64,000 nt of DNA from Okapia johnstoni (taxonomy: Eukaryota; Chordata; Mammalia; Artiodactyla; Giraffidae). This document shows positions 44,200 to 54,500 of the stretch, piece by piece. A program made the translations under genes and the position numbers. The number at the start of each line of letters is the position of its first letter. Position 1 is the stretch's first letter. The notes under the pieces were generated by a model, which ran no database searches, was not told the DNA's origin, and worked only from the letters and a program-made list of their open reading frames with translations. Where the stretch lies: assembly GCA_024291935.2 (NCBI GenBank), contig JAGTYA010000026.1:5932001-5996000 (forward strand). The letters run 5' to 3'.

Positions 44200-45330
44200 A
44201 AAACGGAGCAGGGACAAAGGTGGGGTACTCAAACTGCGGAGACAGCCCCGCAAGCGGTGGGGGGTACCCAGACGGCCCGAGGGTGACCAGGGCCGGCGAT
44301 GAACGGAAGGCGGGGCTCTGGGGGCACTCACGGGGTAGGCGGTGGGGGGTCGGAAGCCGGCAGAGGAGCCGACGCCGCGTTCGCCCCGGGGAAGGTCAGC
44401 GACCCCGAGCCGGGGAGCAGAGCAGAGACCAGAGAGGGGCCGTGGTTGCCATGGCGCCGGGCGGGGAGGGGGGGTGACTCGGGCCCCGCCCCGAGCCCCG
44501 CGGGGGCCGCGGGCTCCAGATGGTCCCCGGCCTCCCGCGGGAGCCGGCGGCCTGCGGCAGGGGGAGGCTATTGTCCTCCTTCCGCGGCGCCGCAGTCCCG
44601 CCGCTCGCGCCCGCGCACCTCCACGCGCCCCGCCACCGCCGGCCCCCGCGCGCCCCCCGCGCGGCTCGCGCCCCGTGACAGCGCCCGCCCGCCGCCTGCC
44701 GTGCGCCCGGCCGCCGCCCGCAACCGCCCCACGCGGCCGGGCTGCGGGCGCGGCGACTCCGGGTGCGCCCCCCGCCCGCCGCGCTCCCGCCTGTCCGGCC
44801 ACCGCTCCGCACCGAGGTAGGTGCCGGCGCCCGGGCGCGCTTTGTCCGGACCGGCTGGGCGGTGCGCTTTGTGCAGCCGCGCGCGGGCGGCGGGGGTCGG
44901 GGTCGGGGTCGGGAAGGGTCGGAGGAGCAGGGGCGGGAGGATGCGGCCCCGGGTGCTCGCTGCCTCTGGGTCCCGGGGACAGGATGGAGAGTCAAGCGCC
45001 AGCCACCAGGTACCTGTGTGCGGCCGGTGGGGATCGAGGCGTACGGGACGCGGGCCTTTCCGAAGCCCGGAGAAGAGTCTGGAAGAGTTGGGGCTGACAA
45101 ACGCTTTAGGGGAGCGGGTCGCCGGGCTCTGCGCGTGTGTGACAGCGCCAGCTGTTCGCGTGGCGGAGGCGGGCCGGCCGGCGCCGGTCCAGGCGCTGCG
45201 GGAGCGCTCGACGGTCCCTGCCCCGAAGCTGCGAGCACCCGACTCCCTCTCGCGAGCCTGCCGGCCGCTCCCTCTGGAGCCGGGTGGGCTTCTCCTCGCT
45301 TCTTTGGTAGCTAGCTCCACGCTCTCCTTT
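44200..45330 (+). promoter_or_regulatory. CpG island, probable main SPTBN2 promoter
   Basis: Very GC- and CpG-rich, with GGTCGGGGTCGGGGTCGGG-like runs at about 44895-44915. It contains the candidate noncoding exon 1 donor at 44816. Overlapping long ORFs on both strands are a composition effect of absent stop codons. Confidence 0.85.
44500..44816 (+). other. SPTBN2: SPTBN2 probable noncoding exon 1
   Basis: A GC-rich CpG-island stretch ends at a clean donor, CACCGAG|GTAGGTGCC, with GT at 44817-44818. Known SPTBN2 transcripts have a noncoding first exon upstream of the ATG exon, and this is the best-placed candidate, 6.5 kb before exon 2. The 5' end given is arbitrary because the transcription start cannot be read from sequence. 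Another possible donor lies at about 45010 (CACCAG|GTACCT). Confidence 0.45.
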
Positions 45331-48300
45331 ATGCTCCCCCACAGTGTGTGAGAGAAGGGGACACGGTTGGCCTTGGTGAGCGGAACGCTGGCAGAGGAAG
45401 ACGGGAGAATGAAACCCCTGCGGGTGGCGGGGAAGAGGAGGCGAAAGGTGTCCCTGTGGCCGAGATGTGTGCGGCCGGCTTGGAGTCCGCGGGCGCAGAG
45501 CTAGCGGGCAAGGCCTCCTTCTGGGGTGTTCCAACGCCATTGCCACGATCGGGCCTTTGCCATCCCCTCTGGCTTGGAACGACTTCAGCCCATTAACCCC
45601 GTGGCATTGCATGCTTGTCTGAGCTGCAGGCTTGCCCCGGTCCTAACCTGCTACATGCTGTCTCCGTGGGTTGTTTCTCAGCGGCCCTCCTCCCCTCCGA
45701 AGGCAGCTACAATTCCAGCGCCGGTCGGTTCAGGCACCGGCAGGGTATCTACAAACCAGTTTTCCTTGAGGGTGAAGGGGGCAGAGTGAGTCCCAAATCT
45801 GTGTCTCAGCTTGAGGTGCGGGGCAACCTCTTGGCATATTCAAAAGAGCAAAGGAGTAAGGAGGAAAAAGCTAATAGGGATCTTAGATTTGTTCCTTAGA
45901 GAAACTGATGTAACCCATGGGTTACAGGCTTGAGGGAGGGGCGTAGCAAGGGAGTAAAAAGTAGTCTGAATAATTCTGCCCTGAGTGGAGGATTCTAAAG
46001 GACAAGATGAAGCAAAAATCCAGTCCCACTCCAGCGGAGTTCCTAAGTTCCTTGGAGGAGAGTTCCCTGTGCTTTATCAAGAACACAGCCTTGAGGAAAT
46101 AGGCTGGGGTTTTGTCTCTTGTTTCTCTCGTCTCCCTGCGTGCATCTTCCTTTTGCTATCCTAGCAGCCCTGAGTTTGTGATTTCTTTCTCCTGTTATCT
46201 CTTTGCTCCATTCATGCTTTAAGTCCAAAAAGATTTTTACTTTGCCAAAGTCCCCACTCCTTCTCATCTGTTATCCATCCTGCTGTCATTGGTTCAAGTC
46301 CGCCTCCCAGCCACATCTCCAGCCATTTCGCCCTCCTTCCGGATGTCTGATTCGCCTGTGTCCAGCCATCAGCTCTATTTGTCTCATTAGATTTCAAACC
46401 CACTCCATCTTCATTTTCCTCTCCCTTGCCTGAGGCTTCCGGCTCTTTGTGGGTCTGGGGTTTCTTGGGGGAAATTGTATTTGAGTTTAGCATGGGATAG
46501 AGCCTAAACAGACCCAGAAGCTAACCTTAGGTCACACTCACCCCTGAAACTTTGTGTCTTCTCTGCTCTCGTAGCTTTTCTAGTTCTAACTGCTCCTCAT
46601 CTTTGGACAGCAGTGGCCCTCAAAATGTGGTCTCCAGACCAGTAATTTAGTGTCACCTGGGAACAGTTTAGAAATGCAAATTACCAGGCCCCACCCCCGG
46701 ATCTCTTGAATCGGAAGCTCTGGGGAACAGGGCCCACTGGTCTGGGTTTTAACAGCCCTCCAAGTAATTGTTATTCATGCAAGTTTGAGAATAATCCTGA
46801 ACTTTAGAGATGAGGAGCAGAGGCTCGTCTCAGATGCCATTTCCATTCTTTCCTTGTGTTTTTTCTCTAGACCTAAAAAAAAAAGATATGCATTTGATGA
46901 GAGTGGGGAGGAATGCTAGCCCATTCATTCAATATCTCTTTATTGAATAGCTATCGTACTAGCAAAATACATACATGAGTAAGACCCAACCCTTGTCTTC
47001 AATGGGTTAAAAGGGGAGCAGGCAGAGAGACACATAAACAACTAACTGTAATACAATGTGATAAGCGTAATAATAGCAGCATCCTGAAGTGCTGTGGGAG
47101 CACAGAGGAGGGAATGATCAACTGTCTCTGAGGGAGGTAGAGAATTAATCAGGAGGAGGATGTGGTGAGAGAAGGAATTAGGGTGCAAGATAGACTCTAG
47201 CCAGAGGGATTGGATTTCTAGCTTTACATGCCAGCAAAACTGAGGAAAGGGAAAGGGGGGCAGCTGCCCTGGAGGATCGGCACTAGGCTGAGCAGAGTCC
47301 ACATCCAGCAGGTCTTGGGCATAGAACCTAGCAGGATGCCAAGCTTGCAGCCGGCGGGAGTTGGCTTTCTCACAGCACGAACAATGTAAGCTACTCAGGT
47401 CTGGCCTCCAGGTCAGCGGCTAAGAATAAGGCGTTGATGAAACTGTAATCTGGATTAGCTGCTGTACTGTCCTCTTGCCAGAGTCCAGGAATCCATGGAG
47501 AACAATCAGGTAGATGATTCTCCAGCAAAGAGAGAGACATAGGTGAGCATGAGGCTAGGAGTACAGGCTGACTAAGGAAATAAGTATGGAGACCCAGATC
47601 ACAAGCAAGGAATGATAAATCAGAGAAAAGGAACCAGGGTGGGATCTATCTAAAGAAACTCAAACAGAAAACTATAGGACTCTGAAGATGGTAGCAGGGA
47701 ACACAGCATATTATCCAAAAGGCCAGGGGGCTCCAGAGCCCCAATGCTTGGAAACCAAAACTCAGAGGCCCTCAGAACCGCTGTGCTTAAAGACACCAGA
47801 AAGCATGACTCACTATGGGAATAAACTCCTTGGAGTCCCAACATGGTGGCCCTCTGGGGACCTGTGATCTAAGGACACCAGTGCCATCTTGGTTCCTTAT
47901 CTATACAATGGCAGGCATCCCTGGACACTCAGGATGAAAAGCATGTATGTCTCAAATTGGATTTGGCCAGAGGGCCATTTTATCTGGGAGAAGGGGAGGC
48001 TCCAGCTTCATATTTTCTCCCCCAAGTTATAGGATCGGCTCTAACAACACAACCTCACTGAGACGTCTGGATCCCATGCCTCAGTCCCGTCAGGGGGACC
48101 AAGTTGGATTACCAAAAAGAAGCCAAAACAATATATGTTTAGGTTTTGTGCAGCTTCTAGGGGTCCTGGGGACACCCAGTTTGGAAATGGGGTCAGTCTG
48201 CTTCTTTAAGTTTCTGCACTCTGGAGTACAAAGACATAAGGCATGGTTTGAAAACCTCAGAGGCCTTCAGGGACCAAGTAGGTAATAAAAATGTAGGACA

Positions 48301-48374
48301 AGGCTGGGAAGGAGCCAACAAGGAGTGGTGGGGTCTGAAGAGAAATGGCAAGCATAGGCCCACCTGAAGAATCC
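45331..48374. other. SPTBN2 intron 1, no named repeat
   Basis: Mostly unique-looking sequence. At about 46930-47200 (CAATATCTCTTTATTGAATA, TAATACAATGTGATAAGCGT) there is an old repeat-like block of uncertain family. No exon found. Confidence 0.4.
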
Positions 48375-48512
48375 CAAATTAGTGGGTTTTTTTTTTTTTT
48401 TTTGGTCGCACCACACGGCTTTCATGAACTTACCCCACCAGGGATTGAACCTGGGTCATGGCAGCAAAAGCCCAGAATCCTAACCACTAGGCCACCAGGG
48501 AGCTCCCCCAAA
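48375..48512 (-). repeat. CHR-type SINE, antisense
   Basis: A T-run, then GTCGCACCACACGGCTTTCA and AACCACTAGGCCACCAGGGA. Confidence 0.82.
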
Positions 48513-48629
48513 TTAGTTCTTTTACAACAGCTCATTGGCCATACCCTTGGAGACTGGTTTTAGGAAATTTGTGATTTCTGATAAAAGAAAAAGGGGTCAC
48601 AGAATAGAATGGGGGGGCGTTATATATTG

Positions 48630-48815
48630 CAGGGGTCCCCAACTTTCAGGATCTAATGCCTGATGATCTGAGGTGGAACTGATGTAAAAATAATAGAAAT
48701 AAAGTGTACAATAAAAGCTTGAATCATCCCCAAACCATCCCCTCCACCCCCAGTCCATGGAACAATTGTCTTCCATGAAATTGGTCCCTGGTGCCCAAAA
48801 GGTTGGGGACTTCTG
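48630..48815. mobile_element. hAT-type nonautonomous DNA transposon, second copy
   Basis: The ends CAGGGGTCCCCAACTTT and AAAAGGTTGGGGACTTCTG are inverted. Flanking 8-mers ATATATTG (48622-48629) and GTATATAG (48816-48823) match at 6 of 8. The body matches the copy at 2272-2463. Confidence 0.82.
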
Positions 48816-48854
48816 GTATATAGGGATTTTTGCGGGCAGGTCTATGCAGGGAGG

Positions 48855-49075
48855 GGCTTCCCAGGAGGCGCTGGTGGTAAAGAACCTGCCTGCCAATGCA
48901 GGAGCCATTAGAGACTCTGGTTCGATCCCTGGGCCGGGAAGATCCCCTAGAGGAGGGCATGACAACCCACTCCAGTATTCTTGCCTGGAGAATCCCATGG
49001 ACAGAGAAGCCTGGTGGGCTGCAGTCCAGTGGGTCGCAAAGAGTTGGACACGACTGAAGCGACTTAACATGGCCA
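48855..49075 (+). repeat. Bov-A2 SINE
   Basis: GGGGCTTCCCAGGAGGCGCT through GAGTTGGACACGACTGAAGC. Confidence 0.92.
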
Positions 49076-49429
49076 CACGTACTATGCAGAGAGAGTGGGA
49101 GTGCTGGGAATGTCCATCCTGGAGCTAAGAGTGTGCATGACTGCTGGGGGGAAGCCCTAATCTGAGGGTCCCAGAGAAATGGAGTTCGAATTGGTCCCAG
49201 GGCTTGGGCTGCTTCCCTGCCCGGTGGTTGAGAATGTTAGGGGACTCCAGCTCAGGTCGCACCTTGCCTACAGCATTCTCTTCTCAGGATGCCCTGACTC
49301 TGCCCTAGAATTTATTTTTATGTAAATATTTACAGAGCAAATTGAAAGACTCTGCTGGGGATTAGGGGAAACGATGGATTTTAAATGAGAAAGGAGTCCT
49401 AAGCCTAGTGGAAATGAAGCTCTCTTTCC

Positions 49430-49645
49430 TATTGGTGGTGGTTTAGTCACTAAGTCATGTCCCACTCTTGTGACCCCGTGGACTGTAGCCCGCCAGGCTC
49501 CTCTGTCCATGGGATTCTCCAGGCAAGAAGACTGGAGTGGGTTGCTAGTTCCTTCTCCAGGGGAGCTTCCCAACACAGGAATCGAATCGGAGTCTCCTGC
49601 ATTGCAGGTGGATTCTTTACTGACTGAGCTGTGAGGGAAGCCCCT
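49430..49645 (-). repeat. Bov-tA SINE
   Basis: GGTGGTGGTTTAGTCACTAAG, the antisense core, and GTGAGGGAAGCCCC. Confidence 0.9.
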
Positions 49646-50333
49646 CTTTCCTATTACACGGACTGGAAAGCCCAAACCTAGGAACCTGAGACCTGAGCTC
49701 CCAGGGAAATCCTTGCATGTTCTCTCTTTGGGAGGAAGCAGGGGACGGGTCGGCAGTCTGGGCCTTCACGGCCTCAGGTTCCGCTTCGTGGGAGCACTTA
49801 ATGACAGAAGCCAAGTTCTGCCCTGTGCACCCCTGGGAACACATCTCACTCACCACCCACATCTCACCACCCATTCTTTCTTTCGTCACCCCAAACCACA
49901 CAAGAGGTACGGTACTTCCTTTCCAGAACCAGAGGCTCCCAAGGTCATAGCCTCAACCCTAGGAAGTGGCGCTAAGGATTAAAATATCTTTGTATTTGAG
50001 AGGCACTAGGAAAGTGAGAAATGCAGAATTTGGGGTTCAGTTACAGAGCCAGCCCCCTCCATGCTCTTGAATGAGCGCCGAATTACTCGAGAACTTTGAA
50101 CAGTAGAGTTTTGTTTTTTAAAAAAATCCCTAGAAACTAATCTGAAGCTCATTTGTTAGTTTTGAGAAGGACAGGGTTGTTTTTGTAACACAGAGCCGTG
50201 AGTTGTGCTGGCGAGCATCCATGGCCCCAGTTTCCCCAGCCTGAGCCCTGGAAGGGACCAATGGCTGTTGATCTCTCTCAGGGGCTCCAGGAAGTTCGAG
50301 GAACATGTAAATATTGTGATTAACAGCTTGTCC
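49646..50333. other. SPTBN2 intron 1, nothing assigned
   Basis: No exon or clear repeat. Confidence 0.45.
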
Positions 50334-50462
50334 TCCAGGGACCTCCTTGGTGGTCCAGCGGTTAAGACTCCGCACTTCCGATGCAGGGTTGCACAGGTTC
50401 GATCCCTGGTTGGGGAACTAGGATCCCACGTGCTGCCCAGGGAGGCAAAAAAAAAAAAAAGC
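50334..50462 (+). repeat. CHR-type SINE
   Basis: CCAGGGACCTCCTTGGTGGT, TTCGATCCCTGGTTGGGGAA and a 14-base A tail. Confidence 0.88.
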
Positions 50463-50690
50463 TTGTCCTCCAGAGTCAGAAAGAATCTTGCTTCAAAACC
50501 TAGCTCTACTCCTTCCTGTGACCTTGAACCCTGGTTTAACTTTTATGGAGCAACCTCCTCATCTATGAAATAGGGATGATAGTGGTCCCTCACCCCACAG
50601 AGGGTTGCAGTGAGGTGATGCATGTAAGTGGCGAGGACACATATCACAACTGATATCCATCGAGCACCTATTAAGTATTCTCTGCCCCAA
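50463..50690 (+). repeat. MIR-like repeat
   Basis: AGAGTCAGAAAGAATCTTGC, CTCTACTCCTTCCTGTGACC and CTCATCTATGAAATAGGGAT match a MIR core. Confidence 0.65.
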
Positions 50691-51350
50691 ACAAAAGAAA
50701 GAAACGGGGGGAGAGAACCATACAGTGTCCTCCGTCAAACTCCTGGGCTCTGTATCCATACTTGCTAGCAGTGCATCAGGCTTCCTGGTGTGTCATAGAC
50801 GCATCTCGGCCTGAGAGCAGGATCTGGGTCTTTCCATCTTAAATCCGTTCCAGGGTACAGGAAGCCACCTTGTGGGAGGCAGTAGGGGAGGTGCGGGGCT
50901 CTGAACGGTTTGTGGAACCAGGAATGAAAGAACTCTGGTTTGTACTCGCTAGTGCCCATGGGGTCCCAGGCCTGCTTCTCGCATTGCCCTGGCGTTTACA
51001 CACTGCTGTCCAGAGCGACTCCAGTGGCCATCGCCACCTTCAGCTCCCTGCCTCCCACCCCTCTCTGGCCTGAGGCTCTGGAGCCCTTTGTCTCCACTGT
51101 CGCTCTGAGACACTACCGGCCGCCTTCCGACCTCACTCCATGTGTGTCTGTTGTGTTCCGGTCTCTTAGCTTCTGCACCACGGCTTCTCCTCTCCCACCG
51201 GGGGATGATGTCTACTGGCAAAGAAAGCAACCACAGTCTTTGGTCATCAGTAGAGCAGAGCAGATCTAGGGCAGGAGGAGAGGAAGACATGGTGAGTGGT
51301 GGGCTCAGTGGCTTCGAGATGCCCCTCACCAGCCCCATTTCCCCTTGCAG

Positions 51351-51529
51351 GAGCAGGAGGCCACCCACCACCATGAGCAGCACCCTGTCACCCACAGACT
51401 TTGACAGCTTGGAGATCCAGGGCCAGTACAGTGACATCAACAACCGCTGGGACCTGCCCGACTCGGACTGGGACAATGACAGCAGCTCGGCCCGCCTCTT
51501 TGAGAGGTCCCGAATTAAGGCCCTGGCAG
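51351..51529 (+). CDS. SPTBN2: SPTBN2 exon 2 (canonical start)
   Basis: The acceptor is CCCCTTGCAG (AG at 51349-51350). After 22 nt of 5' UTR the ATG at 51373 stands in a good context (CCACCATGA). It encodes 52 residues, [20 protein letters not shown] through [10 protein letters not shown], plus one base. The donor is GGCAG|GTGAGG at 51530. This acidic N-terminal segment precedes CH1 and is shared in style with SPTB and SPTBN1 ([14 protein letters not shown]). Confidence 0.96.
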
Positions 51530-54500
51530 GTGAGGTCAGGGGAGGGCCGGGGAAGATGTTGAGGATGCTGGGGTGGGAAGCTTGTCTTGAAGAGTCCTTC
51601 AACTTCATGGGAAGACCGACGCTCTTTCTAAGCTGCCGCACTAGAGTGGGAAATCCAGATCACCCTACCAAGCCCTAGTCCGCAATGCCAGCCTCAAGAA
51701 CAAACCACGTGCAATCTACAAAGTGCCCCAGCTTCCTTCCCCCCAAGCAGAGAGAAGCCGTGCTGACGCTGAGACTCAACCATGCTCCACTCTGCGCTCA
51801 GCTGACGGCCTGGCCTCTGTCCCTGAGTCATGTTCCTTGATTCTTTTCCGCTCTTAGTCTTGCTCTTCTATTTCCACCCACCTCTCCCTTCCTTTCATCC
51901 TCTCCTGTCTTCCTTGGTTCTCACTGTCATCTCTCACACCTATTCTCCCTCCCAGTTCAGGAGCCGCTCCTCTCCCTCCCCACCTGTTCCTTCCCCCTGC
52001 CTGCTGCCTGTTCCTCCCATTAGTTCATCTACCTGTTCCCTGAAGCAGGTTCCCTCCACCCACCACTGGTTTCCACCGTCCATCCTCCCGGGTTGCTCTC
52101 CTCCCACGTCAGCCCCTGCCTTCCCCTATGGCCTGGGTTCTCCCCTTCAAGCTTCTCTGAGCACCAGCAAACCCGTTCGTCGGGCCTCCCTGCGTTCTGG
52201 GGAGGAGTTGCCATGGCAACAAGAGTGCAGCTGCCACCTGACACCACGGCGGCTGGTGTGGGGCTGAGTCACCCACACACCCCAAGGCCACCCACCCTGT
52301 TTGGTTTCCCTCCTCCACGCCACCCTCATCTTTTCCACTGACCTGCTGGCATCCCAGCCCAGTGCAGTGGAAGAGGTCATAGCTACTCCTCCCTGAGAGG
52401 CAGTGCTCCCAGCAAGGGTGGGGTGGCCTCCTGGACGAAGGGAGACACTGAGAGGGGGTGGTTCCCAACCTCGGCTGCACTTTTGACAGGATCACTCCGG
52501 GATATTTTCACAAATACAGGTTCTCAAACCCCTTTCTGGACACAATGAGTTAGAGTCTTTGGACCTATGGTCCAGAAATCGGGGTGTTAAGCTCTTCAGG
52601 TAATTCTTTTCAGCCAGCCCAACATCAGTCTGAGGACCCCCCTGCGTGGTGGCCATTACTTCTGGGAATCCTTCATCATTTTCTCCTGTGCTCCCCTGTC
52701 CTTCTGGTTAGGTCTAACACGCAGGCTTGTGAAACACTCATATCACTGTTTCTATCTCTGAGTGAAGGCAGAAGATGTGGGTTATAGAGAATGCTATGTC
52801 TTTGGGGAAAAGTTTCTCTGGTACCCTGATTTTGGGTAAGAGTAGCCTCCAGAATGTCATGACAGCTGTGTGCACATGACATATGATACCCAGGACTATT
52901 TCGATGTGTGCTCAACACATGCCAACCCAGGCTGTCAGTAGGTGTTTATCTGCACCACTAAACTGGCCTCGTCTGAGGAGGCCTCGCTGTATGGGCTTTA
53001 CCCAGCCCTGCGCCTTGCACCAGCAGGTGCCAGAAAATACTGAATGAAGGGGGATGGGAGGGGACAGGAGTGGGCTGTAAGTGACAAGGGCTGAAGCCCA
53101 TAGAAAGGTGGGTCGGGAAGGCTTCCCTGGTGGTCCAGTGGCTAAGACTCTGCCCTCCCAAGGGGGAGAACCTGGCTCTCCCAAGGGAGAGTCAGAGGGC
53201 CTGGGTTTGATTCCTCATCAGGGAACAAGATCCCCATGCCGCAACTCAAGATCCCACTGCAGTAACTAGGACCCGGTGCAGCCAAATATATATATACATG
53301 TAAGTGGGAAGGTAGTCAGATAGACGTGCCCGGCTGTGGGTGTACCAGGGAACTGGGATGGCCTGGCCGGGGATGGCCTGGTGGGCCCCAGGGCAGGGAA
53401 GGATCTGGAACTGGAGGTGAGAATGACAAACCAGGGAGGAAGATAACACCATCTGTTTCACAAATGAAGGAATGTAAGCAAACGGTAATAGCCCCGTGCC
53501 TGGCTAGAACTGAGCTGCTTGACCCCTTCCAGGATTTCTGTTTCTCAGGGCTCTCCTGAGCTGGGGATCAACGCCCATGTCCTGACCGGGACCTCCCAGA
53601 GTCACAGACAGGGGGCATCCTTAACACACCTGCAAACCTTCGGAAGCAGGACTTGATCTGGGGCGGGGGGGAACGGCCCTCTCGGGTCTGTTGTACTCCG
53701 AGGCAACTCCGGGCCAGAGCCGCAGGTCTCGAGGGCGCTGGCGGTTCCCTCCTCCGGCCCGGGGGCCCGGCCCTGCCCCAGCCGGCCGGCTCCGCCCCGC
53801 CCCTCCCCCGTCACTGTCCGACCTGTTTGTCTGGAGCTGCCTCCGTCTCCTCTCGCCACACCAGGTGTGCCCTGCCGACGGGTGCCGGAGCGCTCGGGGG
53901 CTCAGACCTCCCGCCGCTCCTTTTCCCCCCAACTCCTCGAAACTTCCACCGCCCTCGGGCCACACCGCCTGCCAACCGGGACCCCCGGCTCGCGAGGGGA
54001 GCGGACCCTCGGCGCCCCGCCCCGGCGCGGGCAGAGCATGGACTCTGGGCCGCGGACGATCGAGAGGCAGCGGCACCATGAATGGGCACGGGGTGGGCAG
54101 GGCGCCCGGGTACGGCCTGAACGGAGCCGGCGAGTTTTACTGTGAGGCGGCGGAGGGGGCTCAGAACCCCGGGGGGCTCCTGCTCTCGCCCGCTGCCTTC
54201 ATCAACCCGGCTCAGTACGCCAGCGTGCTGGAGGGACGCTTCAAGCAGCTTCAAGGTGGGCTCCGAGGGTGGTGGTGGTGGGGGTGGTGGGCTCCGAGGG
54301 GAGAGCTCGGGGCGGGGGTGGGGGGCCGGAGCCGCGCGGAGAGGGGGCCCCGGCAGAGAGAGCGGCTGGGGGCGTGGGAGAGGAGCCGGAGCCAGGCCCC
54401 CGCGGTGGGGGAAGCATCCTCTGTGACTCAGACGGTTTGTGTTGGGAGACAAAGTGCCGGGGAATAATTACAAGTGGCCGGGAAATCCGAGGATGCTGAC

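Noticed and set aside
44983..45009. Second coding start in the 44-kb island (MESQAPATR before a GTACCT donor)
   Set aside because: The phase (0) does not match the known exon 2 usage and the donor is less convincing than that at 44816. It was not called as an exon.
43819..45351. Several 170-330 codon ORFs on both strands in the 44-45 kb island
   Set aside because: They overlap in all frames in very GC-rich DNA where stops are rare. They have skewed Ala/Arg/Pro/Gly composition and no domain, and they cross the probable exon 1 donor.
50949..51641. 230-codon minus-strand ORF
   Set aside because: It is the antisense shadow of SPTBN2 exon 2 and its flanks, with no domain.
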